Positions 25,713 through 33,327 of a stretch of 64,000 bases of DNA are shown here, piece by piece (position 1 is the first letter of the stretch; each line of letters starts with the position of its first letter). A model generated the notes under the pieces. It saw only the letters and a program-made list of their open reading frames with translations, had not been told where the DNA came from and ran no database searches. The stretch is from Novosphingobium jiangmenense (GTDB taxonomy: Bacteria; Pseudomonadota; Alphaproteobacteria; Sphingomonadales; Sphingomonadaceae). The stretch covers positions 1-64,000 of the forward strand of contig NZ_JADQDC010000009.1 in NCBI RefSeq assembly GCF_015694345.1. Direction: 5' to 3'. Both the position numbers and the translations under genes were made by a program.

Positions 25713-25730
25713 TTTAACTGATCGGTTAAA
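25713..25730. promoter_or_regulatory. Palindromic operator, TetR-type, upstream of the lipid operon
   Basis: TTTAACTGATCGGTTAAA is an inverted repeat with 6-base perfect arms (TTTAAC/GTTAAA), 23 bases upstream of the flavoprotein start. TetR-family repressors of acyl-CoA operons bind sites of this size and symmetry. The TTAA half-sites are eight bases apart, not the seven expected for CtrA. No tetR gene is adjacent. Confidence 0.55.
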
Positions 25731-25757
25731 CTGACTCGGGAGACTTGGCAAGCGGGG

Positions 25758-26492
25758 TCAGAGAATATCGTAGCTCTCGCCCAATGCGCCGCGCAGCTTG
25801 TCGAGCGCCTGCGCCTTCAGCTGGTGCACACGCGGGATGCTGACGCCGAGGACTTCGGCGATTTCGGCGAGGTTGAGTTCCTCGACGAAGTAGAGCTGGA
25901 TGATCATCTGCAGACGTTCGGGCAGATCGCCAATGGCCGAAGCAACCGCGCCGCGCATCTCGTCGTCGGCCAGCATGGCGAAGGCATCGGGGCGGTCATC
26001 GGCGAAGGCGGCATTGCTGTCGGAATAGGCATCGTCGATGGCTTCGAAGCGCAAGGGCTCGTCGGCCGCCTTCTGATCGGCGAGTTCGCGCTCGGTCAGG
26101 CCCATGGCGGCGGCGAGTTCGGCATCATTGGGCGGGCGACCGAGATCGTTGGTCAGCGCCGTGGTCTTCTCGCGCAGCAGGCGGCGGCGCTCTGTTGCAG
26201 AACGCGAAAGCGGGGTGGAGCGGCGGACGAGATCGACCATGGCCCCGCGCACGCGCAGCTTGGCGTAGGCGGCAAAGCCGTCCTCGGTGGGGCCGTCGTG
26301 GCGCTGCGAACATTCGGTCAGCGCGACAAGGCCCGCCTGAATCAGGTCCTCGATCTCTATCCCGGCGCGGCCCGAGCCGTGGACGTGCCAGGCAAGGCGC
26401 TTCACCATGGGCAGGAAGCGGCGGATACGGTCGGCAGCCTCGTTCTGCGCATAGGCGCGGGCGGCGGCGAAACCGCGATGGTCGTGTTTCAT
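25758..26492 (-). CDS. fliA: Flagellar sigma factor FliA (sigma-28)
   Basis: A 244-residue sigma-70-family factor directing late flagellar genes. Region 2 is MVKRLAWHV through IEIEDLIQAGLVALTECSQRHD, region 3 covers PLSRSATERRRLL through GLTERELA, and region 4 is DLPERLQMIIQLYFVEELNLAEIAEVLGVSIPRVHQLKAQALDKLR. The lack of region 1.1 and the order match FliA. It overlaps flhA by four bases and is the last gene of the transglycosylase-flhA-fliA operon. Its anti-sigma factor FlgM is encoded 3.4 kb upstream on the same strand. Confidence 0.92.
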   Translation of the reverse strand: MKHDHRGFAAARAYAQNEAADRIRRFLPMVKRLAWHVHGSGRAGIEIEDLIQAGLVALTECSQRHDGPTEDGFAAYAKLRVRGAMVDLVRRSTPLSRSATERRRLLREKTTALTNDLGRPPNDAELAAAMGLTERELADQKAADEPLRFEAIDDAYSDSNAAFADDRPDAFAMLADDEMRGAVASAIGDLPERLQMIIQLYFVEELNLAEIAEVLGVSIPRVHQLKAQALDKLRGALGESYDIL

Positions 26493-28597
26493 GCGGCAAG
26501 TCCCTCAGGGATAGGCAGCTCTTGACGGGCGGGGTGCGGAGGCGCTTCGCCGCCGATGACCGAGATGACCTCGATCGGCTGCGAAGGCGGCAGTTCGGAA
26601 ATCGACATGACCTGACAGTTCGGCGCGCGCAGCCGCAGCAGTGCAGCCAGCGGGCGGCGGGCACGGGGCTGGACGATCAGGGCAACGGGCGGCGCGGCGG
26701 GGCCACGCTCGGCGATCAGCGCGGAGATACGCTCGCCGATGCCGCGGGCAAGATCGGGTTCGATCACCGGCTGGCCGGTGGCCGGATCGTGCATGCCGCC
26801 GACGATCATTTGTTCGAGCCCGGCTTCGAGTGTGACCACCGGCAGGCATTCGTCGGGACCACAGATTCGACCGACGATCATTGCGCCAAGATCGGTGCGC
26901 AGCAGGTCGACGAGGCGGTCGTGGTCGTTGGTCTGCTGCAGCGCCTCGCTCAGCGCCGAGAGAATCGGCAGAGGGTGGGCGATGGAGATGCCGTCGTCGA
27001 GCAGGGCGTGGAACAAGCGGGTGAGCGCGCCCAGCGACATCGGCTGCGGATGGATCGTCTCGACCAACCCTGCGGCGCGTTCCTTGACCGCTTCGAGGAT
27101 CGCCTTGACCTCGTCGGGGCCGAGCAGTGCGGACGGGCGGTCGCCCAGAACCTGGTTGAGGTGGGTGGCGACGACAGTGCTGGCATCGACGGTGAGGAAG
27201 CCCTCGGCGATGGCGAGATCGCGCTGCGAGGGCTCGATCCAGATGGCAGGGCAGCCGAAGCTGGGATCGCGGGTTGGCTCGCCGCGCAAACCGTGGTCGG
27301 AGCTCGCCTCGCCCGCGTCGATGGCGAGGATCTTGTCGGGGCGCATCTCGGCAATGCCGACGGGGACGCCGCCGAGCAGGATGCGATAGGCATTGGCACC
27401 GAGTTCCAGCGAGTCCCGCACGCGGAACTGGGGGACGATGAAGCCGAAAGCCTGGCTGAGCTGCTTGCGCACGCCGGTGAGGCGGGCGACCAGCGGGGAG
27501 CCGCGGCGTTCGTCGACCAGATGGATCAGGCCATAGCCCATCTCGATGGTGACGAGGGTGTGGTCGCTGACTTCTTCGAGCGTGATGCGGTTGGGGTCGA
27601 TCGGTTCGGGTGCGACCACGGCCACCGGGGCGGGACGGTCGGCGCGCTTCTTGAGCGTCCACCACAGCCAACCAGCGAGGCCGGCGGCAGGCAGGAACAC
27701 GATCTGCGGCATCGCCGGGATCGCGCCGATGGCGCCGAGGATCACGGCGACGGGCAACCAGATCGCGGGATTGGCGAACTGGCCACCGATCTGCCCGGTC
27801 AGGTCGCGACTGTCGGAGACGCGGGTGACGATGACGGCGGCGGCAATGGACAGCAGCAGCGAGGGGACCTGTGCCACCAGCGCATCGCCAATGGCGAGCG
27901 TGATGTAGAACTGCGCGGCTTGCGTGGCGGTGAGGCCGTGGCTGATCATGCCGAGGCAGAAACCGGCGATGATGTTGACGCCAAGGATCAGCAGCGCGGC
28001 GATGGCATCGCCCTTCACGAACTTGGACGAGCCGTCCATCGAGCCGTAGAAATCCGCCTCGGTCGCCACTTCGCGGCGTCGGGCCTTGGCTTCGTCGGCA
28101 GTGAGCAGGCCTGCGGCAAGGTCGGAGTCGATCGCCATCTGCTTGCCGGGCAAGGCATCGAGGGTGAAGCGCGCGGAGACTTCCGAGACGCGGCCCGCGC
28201 CCTTGGTGACGACCACCATGTTGATGATCATCAGGATCATGAACACGAACAGGCCGACTGCGAAGTTGCCGCCGATCAGGAAAGCGCCAAAGGCCTCGAT
28301 CACGTGGCCCGCTGCCGCGCCGCCTTCGTGGCCGTTGACCAGCACGATGCGGGTGGAGGCGACGTTGAGCGCCAAGCGCAGCAGCGTGGCAAACAGCAGG
28401 ACCGAGGGGAACGAGGAGAAATCGAGCGGCTTTTCCGCATTCATCGCCGCCATCAGGATCGCCACCGAGAGCGCGATGTTGAGCACGAAAAACACGTCGA
28501 GCAGGACGGCCGGGATCGGCACGACCATCAGCACGATCAGCATGAGGATGCCGCCGGGCAAGGCCATCGCGGCGGGGGAGCCGAAACGCTTCAGCAT
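26489..28597 (-). CDS. flhA: Flagellar export gate protein FlhA
   Basis: A 702-residue inner-membrane component of the flagellar type III secretion gate; FlhA forms a nonameric ring that uses proton-motive force and docks chaperone-substrate complexes. The N-terminal half has about eight transmembrane segments and the FHIPEP signature RLALNVASTRIVLVNGHEG. The cytoplasmic domain starts near residue 330. Length is standard. It follows the lytic transglycosylase gene by three bases and overlaps fliA by four, so the three are one transcript. Confidence 0.96.
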   Translation of the reverse strand: MLKRFGSPAAMALPGGILMLIVLMVVPIPAVLLDVFFVLNIALSVAILMAAMNAEKPLDFSSFPSVLLFATLLRLALNVASTRIVLVNGHEGGAAAGHVIEAFGAFLIGGNFAVGLFVFMILMIINMVVVTKGAGRVSEVSARFTLDALPGKQMAIDSDLAAGLLTADEAKARRREVATEADFYGSMDGSSKFVKGDAIAALLILGVNIIAGFCLGMISHGLTATQAAQFYITLAIGDALVAQVPSLLLSIAAAVIVTRVSDSRDLTGQIGGQFANPAIWLPVAVILGAIGAIPAMPQIVFLPAAGLAGWLWWTLKKRADRPAPVAVVAPEPIDPNRITLEEVSDHTLVTIEMGYGLIHLVDERRGSPLVARLTGVRKQLSQAFGFIVPQFRVRDSLELGANAYRILLGGVPVGIAEMRPDKILAIDAGEASSDHGLRGEPTRDPSFGCPAIWIEPSQRDLAIAEGFLTVDASTVVATHLNQVLGDRPSALLGPDEVKAILEAVKERAAGLVETIHPQPMSLGALTRLFHALLDDGISIAHPLPILSALSEALQQTNDHDRLVDLLRTDLGAMIVGRICGPDECLPVVTLEAGLEQMIVGGMHDPATGQPVIEPDLARGIGERISALIAERGPAAPPVALIVQPRARRPLAALLRLRAPNCQVMSISELPPSQPIEVISVIGGEAPPHPARQELPIPEGLAA

Positions 28598-28600
28598 CGC

Positions 28601-29494
28601 TTAGAGCCCTAGCGCCGAAAGGCGGCCATAAGCCTGCCGGACGTGAGCGGGGGCCGAGGCGCCGTCGTTGAGGGCGAAGGCCTGGCGCAAGGTATCGGCC
28701 ATCGAGCTTGCCGCCACCGGCAGCGGATTGCCGGTGCTTGCCGCCGCGCTCTGGAATTCCTGGGCGATCGGGCCGCCGGTGAACTGCTGTACTGGAGCCG
28801 TTGCGGGCGTGACGCCCATGCTGGCGGGCCATTGCAGGGCTTCGTCGCCGGTCGCACCTTCGCTGGCGCCCGCCATGCGGGTGCGAATCAGGTTCATCAC
28901 CTCGCCGACCGTGCGGGCATTGCCGCTGCGGTCGTAGAATGTCGAGCGGTTGGCGGATGCCGCGGAAGGCAGGATCGACGCGGCACTTTGTGAAGGATCG
29001 CTGGCGAGCGCGCCGAGGAAGCGCCCCGCCCCTTCGGCCCCGAAGAAATGGGCGACGTAGAGCTCGGCATGGTCTGGCTGACGGCCGAGGACGCCGGTCA
29101 GGAAGTCACTGTTATCGCCCGCCAGCTCGCCCGCCATGGTTGCGGCAACTTGCGGATCGAAGCGCAGGGCGAGCAGCTGGGCGCGGGTGGCAGGATCGCT
29201 CGCCGCGCCGCTACGGATCATGTCACTGGCCCAGGCGAGACCATGTTCGGCGCCATGCTTCTCCAGCGTGCGCAGCCAGGTGCCGGTGGTGAACTGGTAG
29301 AGGCCAGAGGCGCTCGACGTGCGCGAGCGGGCGGAAGGGTCGAGGCTCGACTCAAGCCTCGCCTGTGCCATCAGGTAGGCAAAATCGGTGCCGGTGGCCT
29401 GCGCGGCGCCGGCAATCGCCGAACGCACGTTCGCCCCGGCACCGCTGATGGCGGCCGGGGAACCGGGCAATGCGAAAACATCGGCTGAACTCAC
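28601..29494 (-). CDS. Flagellar lytic transglycosylase (SLT domain, SltF-like)
   Basis: A 297-residue SLT-domain protein. The catalytic glutamate is in AQARLESSLDPSARS (about residue 48), followed by SSASGLYQFTTGTW (GLYQF motif) and HAELYVAHFFGAEGAGRFL. It would cut glycan strands to let the rod through the cell wall, a role that a separate transglycosylase (SltF) plays in alphaproteobacteria whose FlgJ lacks the enzymatic domain. No signal peptide is obvious. GTG start at 29494 with AAGGAAAG upstream. A sigma-54 promoter sits 48 bases before it, and flhA and fliA follow. Confidence 0.85.
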   Translation of the reverse strand: MSSADVFALPGSPAAISGAGANVRSAIAGAAQATGTDFAYLMAQARLESSLDPSARSRTSSASGLYQFTTGTWLRTLEKHGAEHGLAWASDMIRSGAASDPATRAQLLALRFDPQVAATMAGELAGDNSDFLTGVLGRQPDHAELYVAHFFGAEGAGRFLGALASDPSQSAASILPSAASANRSTFYDRSGNARTVGEVMNLIRTRMAGASEGATGDEALQWPASMGVTPATAPVQQFTGGPIAQEFQSAAASTGNPLPVAASSMADTLRQAFALNDGASAPAHVRQAYGRLSALGL

Positions 29495-29541
29495 TGATCT
29501 TTCCTTCCGGCTGCCGCGTCGCGGCGCTGTGGAAGGTGTTC

Positions 29542-29557
29542 AGCAAGGGCCGTGCCA
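29542..29557 (-). promoter_or_regulatory. Sigma-54 promoter of the transglycosylase-flhA-fliA operon
   Basis: Minus-strand TGGCACGGCCCTTGCT matches the sigma-54 consensus TGGCAC-N5-TTGC(A/T) at every fixed position. The -12 element lies 48 bases upstream of the GTG start, an ordinary distance. Activation would need the receiver-less AAA+ activator encoded at 44475. Confidence 0.85.
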
Positions 29558-29564
29558 AACAGGC

Positions 29565-29912
29565 TCAGGCAGTGCGCAGGCGGTGGACCTGACCGTTCGG
29601 GCGGTATAGCGGAGCCGAGCCGGAGAGCGCGTCGAGACGGGCCGAAACGTTGGCCGCGATCAGGTTGCGCACCTTGCGATTGGCCTCGTTCTGGCGGCGC
29701 GCCGCTTCAAGCAGGCCACGGCATTCCTCGTCCACCAGCGCGTGATCGACATCGACCAGCGTGCCGCAAAGATCGGCCTTGCTCGACGCGCAGCCCATGA
29801 TCATGTCGAGATCGAGCCCGGCAAGGGCGTGCCGTTCCTCCTGCAGCACGGCAAGCATCTGCCGCAGCGTGTCGCGAAGGTCCGATGGGTGAGCGAGCGT
29901 TGCAGTAGCCAT
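29565..29912 (-). CDS. flgN: FlgN-like flagellar export chaperone
   Basis: A 115-residue helical protein with a FlgN-like pattern: DLRDTLRQMLAVLQEERHALAGLDLDMI followed by a long helix (EECRGLLEAARRQNEANRKVRNLI). FlgN is the chaperone for the hook-filament junction proteins FlgK and FlgL, both encoded downstream. Sequence conservation in this family is low, and the call rests on size, helical pattern and position directly after flgM, whose stop overlaps its start by one base. Confidence 0.75.
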   Translation of the reverse strand: MATATLAHPSDLRDTLRQMLAVLQEERHALAGLDLDMIMGCASSKADLCGTLVDVDHALVDEECRGLLEAARRQNEANRKVRNLIAANVSARLDALSGSAPLYRPNGQVHRLRTA

Positions 29913-30211
29913 TACTGGGCAGTCCTCAGCAGCATGCCGGCGGCAATCATGGCGTCGGCGATCTTGGCGGGCACGACGGGGTAAGTGCCGGTCTCGATGG
30001 CGTGACGGATCACCTTCACGCGCTCGGCATCGACGGGCGCAGCCTGTCCGGCATCGAGAGCACTGGACTTCTCGACCTGGGCAGCTGCACCGGATTCCAC
30101 CGGGGTCAAAGCCTCGGTGGCCGGGGCCGCAGAACCTGCCCGCGTGGTCTTGGGCGTACTGACCTGCACCGGCCCAACCGGGCGCGATGCACCGATTTCA
30201 ATTGGTGACAT
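29912..30211 (-). CDS. flgM: Anti-sigma-28 factor FlgM
   Basis: A 99-residue protein. MSPIEIG at the start and VDAERVKVIRHAIETGTYPVVPAKIADAMI at the C-terminus are the typical FlgM pattern (the sigma-binding helices). The middle is low-complexity and probably disordered. FlgM binds FliA until the hook is complete, then leaves through the flagellar export apparatus. It is in a minus-strand cluster with flgA upstream and flgN downstream. A gap of 110 bases with TGCCGG sites separates it from flgA. Confidence 0.88.
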   Translation of the reverse strand: MSPIEIGASRPVGPVQVSTPKTTRAGSAAPATEALTPVESGAAAQVEKSSALDAGQAAPVDAERVKVIRHAIETGTYPVVPAKIADAMIAAGMLLRTAQ

Positions 30212-30283
30212 GGTACCGCTCCTAGCGTTTCATGCAGACAAGAACGGTGGTCTTGCCGATGTCTTAAGGCCGGGAGCGGAAAA

Positions 30284-30316
30284 TTTTTGCCGGTTGGTGA
30301 AAACTGGCAGAACCGG
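30284..30316. promoter_or_regulatory. TGCCGG/CCGGCA-type site upstream of flgM
   Basis: TTTTTGCCGG (30284-30293) and CTGGCAGAACCGG (30304-30316) lie in the flgA-flgM gap and resemble the inverted TGCCGG clusters near flgB, flagellin and in fliK. No adjacent consensus sigma-54 promoter was found here. They may be binding sites of the flagellar activator. Confidence 0.35.
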
Positions 30317-30321
30317 GAGGG

Positions 30322-30840
30322 TCAGTCGACCGGGACGACGACGAGTCCGGGCCGCTCTATCCGTGCGCGAAGGGGAGTGGCGCGGGCGCTGGTGCGCACA
30401 CGGATCCAAGCGCCCACGGCTCCGGATTCCATGGCTTCTCCTGACTGCGCAACCGAGAAGCCATCACCCGCAACGCTGATCGTCACCGCTTCGCCGCGAG
30501 CGATTGCCGGTGGGGCGGCAGCCATTTGCCGGGCGCTGCCGGATGTGGCGACGAACAGCCGCCAGCCTCCGGCATCGGGACACTGGACGAGGACGGTATC
30601 CTGCCGGCTTCCTTGCCAGTCGAGCGAGAGCGGCGATCTGCACGCGGCAAGGCGCAGGCGGCGGTCTACCGGCAGCGTGGCGCCACCGGGCTCGCCGATG
30701 CCTGCGCCGGTGAATGCAGTCACGGCGCGGTCAATCGCAACCAGATCGTGGAAGGGCGAGGACTGCGCCGACGCCGGTGCGGCCGGGGCAGTAGCGAAGA
30801 GGGCGGCGGCAAGGAAACGGGTTGTGGTCATGGTCGGCAT
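30322..30840 (-). CDS. flgA: Flagellar P-ring assembly chaperone FlgA
   Basis: A 172-residue periplasmic protein. The signal peptide is RFLAAALFATAPAAPASAQ. The rest shows a SAF-type domain end: AAPPAIARGEAVTISVAGDGFSVAQSGEAMESGAVGAWIRVR, where FlgA proteins have the 'G..V.V...G..A...G...I.V' pattern. It assists FlgI polymerisation around the rod. It lies 18 bases after the short MotB-like gene and is the third gene of the motA-like/motB-like/flgA operon. Confidence 0.85.
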   Translation of the reverse strand: MPTMTTTRFLAAALFATAPAAPASAQSSPFHDLVAIDRAVTAFTGAGIGEPGGATLPVDRRLRLAACRSPLSLDWQGSRQDTVLVQCPDAGGWRLFVATSGSARQMAAAPPAIARGEAVTISVAGDGFSVAQSGEAMESGAVGAWIRVRTSARATPLRARIERPGLVVVPVD

Positions 30841-30858
30841 CCAGCTGATGCTTTGCCG

Positions 30859-31308
30859 CTAACCAGCAATCATCGTGCCAGAGCGGCTGCCTCCGCCCGA
30901 GGCCGCCGTCTCGCTGCTGTAGACCAGCGCCACGCTCGCCCCGGCGCGATCGCCCGGTTCGACGAGGATGCGGGCGTGTCTGGCGCGGGGGCCACCGGAC
31001 TCGGCCAGCTGCACCGCCTGGGCGAGTGCGGCGAGACGAGTATCGCCGACATAACGCACGATCACCCGCACCTCGAGGCGCGGGTCCTGTCCGAACTGGC
31101 CGAGCCACGTACGCAAGGGCGGTGCTTCGCTGCCGGTGCTCCACACGGCGACAGGTTCGCTCTCCGTCGCGGCGGCGATGGGCGGCGGCGGTGGCGCAAC
31201 CTTGGTCTTGCCGCCTGTCTGCGACAGCGCCGAAGCCGTGGCGAGGAACAGGATCAGCGAAAGGTCGGCGAGCGCGTATTGCCAGCCGGTTCCGGCACGA
31301 ACGATCAT
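30859..31308 (-). CDS. Short MotB/ExbD-like protein without a peptidoglycan-binding domain
   Basis: A 149-residue protein with one N-terminal transmembrane helix (WQYALADLSLILFLATASAL). The Asp in ALADLSL aligns with the proton-channel Asp of MotB (YADFVTAM) and ExbD/TolR. A Pro-rich linker (KVAPPPPPI) follows, and the last ~75 residues (LEVRVIVRYVGDTRLAALAQAV through ARILVEPGDRAGASVALVYS) look like a degenerate OmpA- or TolR-like fold. The OmpA peptidoglycan motif (TDxxG...NxxLSxxRA) is absent. Its start overlaps the MotA-like gene by four bases, so the two are probably a stator pair. It is additional to the canonical motAB at 40215-41921. Confidence 0.7.
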   Translation of the reverse strand: MIVRAGTGWQYALADLSLILFLATASALSQTGGKTKVAPPPPPIAAATESEPVAVWSTGSEAPPLRTWLGQFGQDPRLEVRVIVRYVGDTRLAALAQAVQLAESGGPRARHARILVEPGDRAGASVALVYSSETAASGGGSRSGTMIAG

Positions 31309-31991
31309 GCCTCGGCCCGCGCGCGGTGATGGAGGTTCTGCACCGCCGGGTGGTGTTGGTGGTGCGCTACCGGCAAGGCAGGCTCGATCTGGCCCGACAG
31401 CCAGTCGATCACGTCCTGCCGCTGCCGTTCCTCATCCTGCGCGCGCCGCTCCACCGCCCGCGCCAAGGGAGCAAGCACGAGATTGGCGATGAGCAGGCCA
31501 TAAAGCGTGGTCATCACCGCCATCGAGATCGCGCCGCTCAAGGCGCCCTGTTCAAGCCCGGTCGCAGGCAGACGGCTCAATGAGACCAGCGTGCCGACCA
31601 TGCCGAACACCGGTCCCAGCTCAGCCGCCTGCGCCAGCGTCCGCACCGCGGCATTGGCGGTGGCGAGGCGAGCGCGGCGATGATCGTGGTGCCGCTCGAT
31701 CAGCGCATCGAGCGAACGCGAGCGGATCAGCACGTCGGTCACGTCATCGAACTCGCGATCGCCGATGGCGCGCGGACTGGCCCGCAACAGGCCATCGCGC
31801 CTGATGGCAGAGACCTGCGAGGCGAGATCGGCCTTGGCCTGCACGGCCGAGAAGCGACGGGTGAAGAGGCCAAAAAGCGCCTGCGCTGTAAGCTGCAGTT
31901 CTCTCCGACCCGAGCGCAACACGGTGGCAAGCGCCGTCCCGCCCAGCACGATGGCGAGGGACAGACCGTCGATGAGCGGGGCAGATGGCAT
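31305..31991 (-). CDS. MotA/TolQ/ExbB-family proton channel protein
   Basis: A 228-residue membrane protein of the MotA/ExbB superfamily. An N-terminal helix (LSLAIVLGGTALATVL) is followed by a cytoplasmic helical segment and the two diagnostic helices: ELGPVFGMVGTLVSLSRL and ALSGAISMAVMTTLYGLLIANLVLAPLARAVE. It is shorter than MotA (287 residues for the one at 40215). Start is set at the ATG 31991, because the extended frame upstream crosses the flgB promoter region; GAGGAG lies 13 bases before it. It leads an operon with the short MotB-like gene and flgA. Confidence 0.8.
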   Translation of the reverse strand: MPSAPLIDGLSLAIVLGGTALATVLRSGRRELQLTAQALFGLFTRRFSAVQAKADLASQVSAIRRDGLLRASPRAIGDREFDDVTDVLIRSRSLDALIERHHDHRRARLATANAAVRTLAQAAELGPVFGMVGTLVSLSRLPATGLEQGALSGAISMAVMTTLYGLLIANLVLAPLARAVERRAQDEERQRQDVIDWLSGQIEPALPVAHHQHHPAVQNLHHRARAEA

Positions 31992-32071
31992 GGGCGGGGG
32001 CGTCTCCTCGCCTCCAAGAACGGCAGCTCTTTCAGGTATTTCAGCCCCTTGCCCGGAAGATCGGCGCATTT

Positions 32072-32100
32072 CTGCCGGTTGCGGCAAGGCTTTGCCGGTC
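32072..32100. promoter_or_regulatory. Inverted TGCCGG cluster between the motA-like and flgB operons
   Basis: CTGCCGGTTGCGGCAAGG (32072-32089) and CGGCAAGGCTTTGCCGG (32082-32098) are overlapping inverted repeats. The cluster ends 52 bases upstream of the flgB -24 element, the right distance for an enhancer-type activator site (Caulobacter FlbD 'ftr' elements have similar composition). It may serve both divergent operons. Confidence 0.5.
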
Positions 32101-32151
32101 AGACCGCCGGGATTCGGCAGCCGAGGGCCGGAACCGCTCGATTCCGGCATT

Positions 32152-32167
32152 TGGCACGGTGCTTGCT
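32152..32167 (+). promoter_or_regulatory. Sigma-54 promoter of the flgB operon
   Basis: TGGCACGGTGCTTGCT matches TGGCAC-N5-TTGC(A/T) exactly. The -12 element ends 43 bases upstream of the flgB start at 32210. It probably drives the long flgBCDEFGHIJKL operon. Confidence 0.88.
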
Positions 32168-32209
32168 GAAACACCGGCAGCAATCCGTCAGCCAGTGAAG
32201 GCAACACCC

Positions 32210-32557
32210 ATGAGCGAGTCCCTATTCGGCATCCACGGCGCGGCGCTGGAATTGCGCTCGCAGCGCATGGGCCTGCTGACCTCGAACATCGCCAATGCCG
32301 CAACGCCGGGCTTCAAGGCCCGCGACATCGACTTTGCCGCCGCGCTGAAGGCCCGCACCGCAGGCATGAGCGAGGACAAGGCAATCGCCTCGGCCACGCG
32401 CTACCGCGTGCCGGTGATGCCGAGCCTCGATGGCAACACGGTCGAGATGGCAACCGAGCAGACCGCCTTTGCCGAGAACGCCGTGGGCTATTCGGCCACG
32501 CTCACTTTCCTCAAGGGCCGGGTCGAGACCATCACCCGCGCGATCAAGGGCGAATAA
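32210..32557 (+). CDS. flgB: Flagellar proximal rod protein FlgB
   Basis: A 115-residue rod protein. The rod/hook N-terminal motif SNIANAATPGFKARDIDFAAAL is intact, and the C-terminus is amphipathic (FLKGRVETITRAI). FlgB sits at the base of the rod, contacting the export gate and MS ring. Start: ATG at 32210 after GAAGGCAACACCC; the longer frame would cross the sigma-54 promoter. It is the first gene of the rod-hook operon, three bases before flgC. Confidence 0.93.
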   Translation: MSESLFGIHGAALELRSQRMGLLTSNIANAATPGFKARDIDFAAALKARTAGMSEDKAIASATRYRVPVMPSLDGNTVEMATEQTAFAENAVGYSATLTFLKGRVETITRAIKGE

Positions 32558-32560
32558 GCG

Positions 32561-32971
32561 ATGGCGGGCAACAATCCCCTCACCCTGTTCCAGGTTACCG
32601 GCCGGGCGATGTCGGCCCAGTTGGTGCGGATGAACGCGGCGGCATCGAACCTTGCCAACGCGGGGACGGTTACCTCCACCGAGCAGGAAGCCTATCGTCC
32701 GCTGCGCCCGGTCTTTGCCGAACAGCTCGACCAGGCGAACGGCCTGTCCACCGTCCGCGTCGCTGCCGTGAAACGCTCCGACGCCACGCCCATTCGCCAG
32801 CACGATCCGGGCCACCCGCTCGCCGATGCCAATGGCGATGTCTGGACCGCCCCGGTCGATGAGAACGCCGAGATGGTCGAGATGCTCGAAAGCTCGCGCC
32901 AGTACCAGAATGTGGTCGAGGCGATGCAGACCGCCAAGCAGCTGATGCTTGAAACGATGAGGATGAAATAA
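32561..32971 (+). CDS. flgC: Flagellar proximal rod protein FlgC
   Basis: A 136-residue rod protein with the N-terminal motif RMNAAASNLANAGTVTSTE and the conserved C-terminal helix EMVEMLESSRQYQNVVEAMQTAKQLM. FlgC polymerises with FlgB, FlgF and FlgG to make the drive shaft. The usual proline-containing segment DPGHPLADANGDV is present. It overlaps flgD by one base. Confidence 0.93.
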   Translation: MAGNNPLTLFQVTGRAMSAQLVRMNAAASNLANAGTVTSTEQEAYRPLRPVFAEQLDQANGLSTVRVAAVKRSDATPIRQHDPGHPLADANGDVWTAPVDENAEMVEMLESSRQYQNVVEAMQTAKQLMLETMRMK

Positions 32972-33309
32972 TGTCGATCGCTTCCGTAACTGCCACCACC
33001 GGCGTCAACGGCGCCACCACATCGTCGAAGGCCGGGCAAGGCTGGGGCGCGATGGGGGCCGAGGATTTCGTCAAGCTGCTGACCACGCAGCTGCAGAACC
33101 AGGACCCGACCGAGCCAGTCGACAATACCCAGATGCTGGCGCAGCTCGCCCAGTTCTCGTCGCTGTCGAACCTCAACGACATGAAGGACTCGCTCGGCAC
33201 GATGACCAAGCAGTCCGACACGCTCTCGGCGATCTCGACCAAGCTCGACACGCTCAACAGCACGGTCGCCAAGCTGCTCGCCAGCCAGCCTACCACAGCC
33301 CAAGCCTAA
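32971..33309 (+). CDS. flgD: Truncated-form hook capping protein FlgD
   Basis: A 112-residue FlgD, less than half the usual 220-230 residues. The conserved N-terminal region is intact: DFVKLLTTQLQNQDPTEPVDNTQMLAQLAQFSSL. The downstream tudor/fibronectin-like domains are entirely absent, and the protein ends in a Thr/Ala tail with a proper stop and ribosome site for the next gene, so this is a compact form and not a frameshift. FlgD forms the scaffold under which hook subunits polymerise. The matching hook protein is short too. Confidence 0.9.
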   Translation: MSIASVTATTGVNGATTSSKAGQGWGAMGAEDFVKLLTTQLQNQDPTEPVDNTQMLAQLAQFSSLSNLNDMKDSLGTMTKQSDTLSAISTKLDTLNSTVAKLLASQPTTAQA

Positions 33310-33327
33310 GCCCCGCAGGAGACGCGC

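Noticed and set aside
25713..25730. CtrA box reading of the TTAA...TTAA palindrome
   Set aside because: The half-sites are eight bases apart; the CtrA consensus needs seven. The full dyad symmetry fits a TetR-type operator better.
32041..32150. Sigma-54 promoter on the minus strand for the MotA-like operon
   Set aside because: Candidate CCGGCA...TTGC pairs have spacing one base too short between the GG and GC elements.
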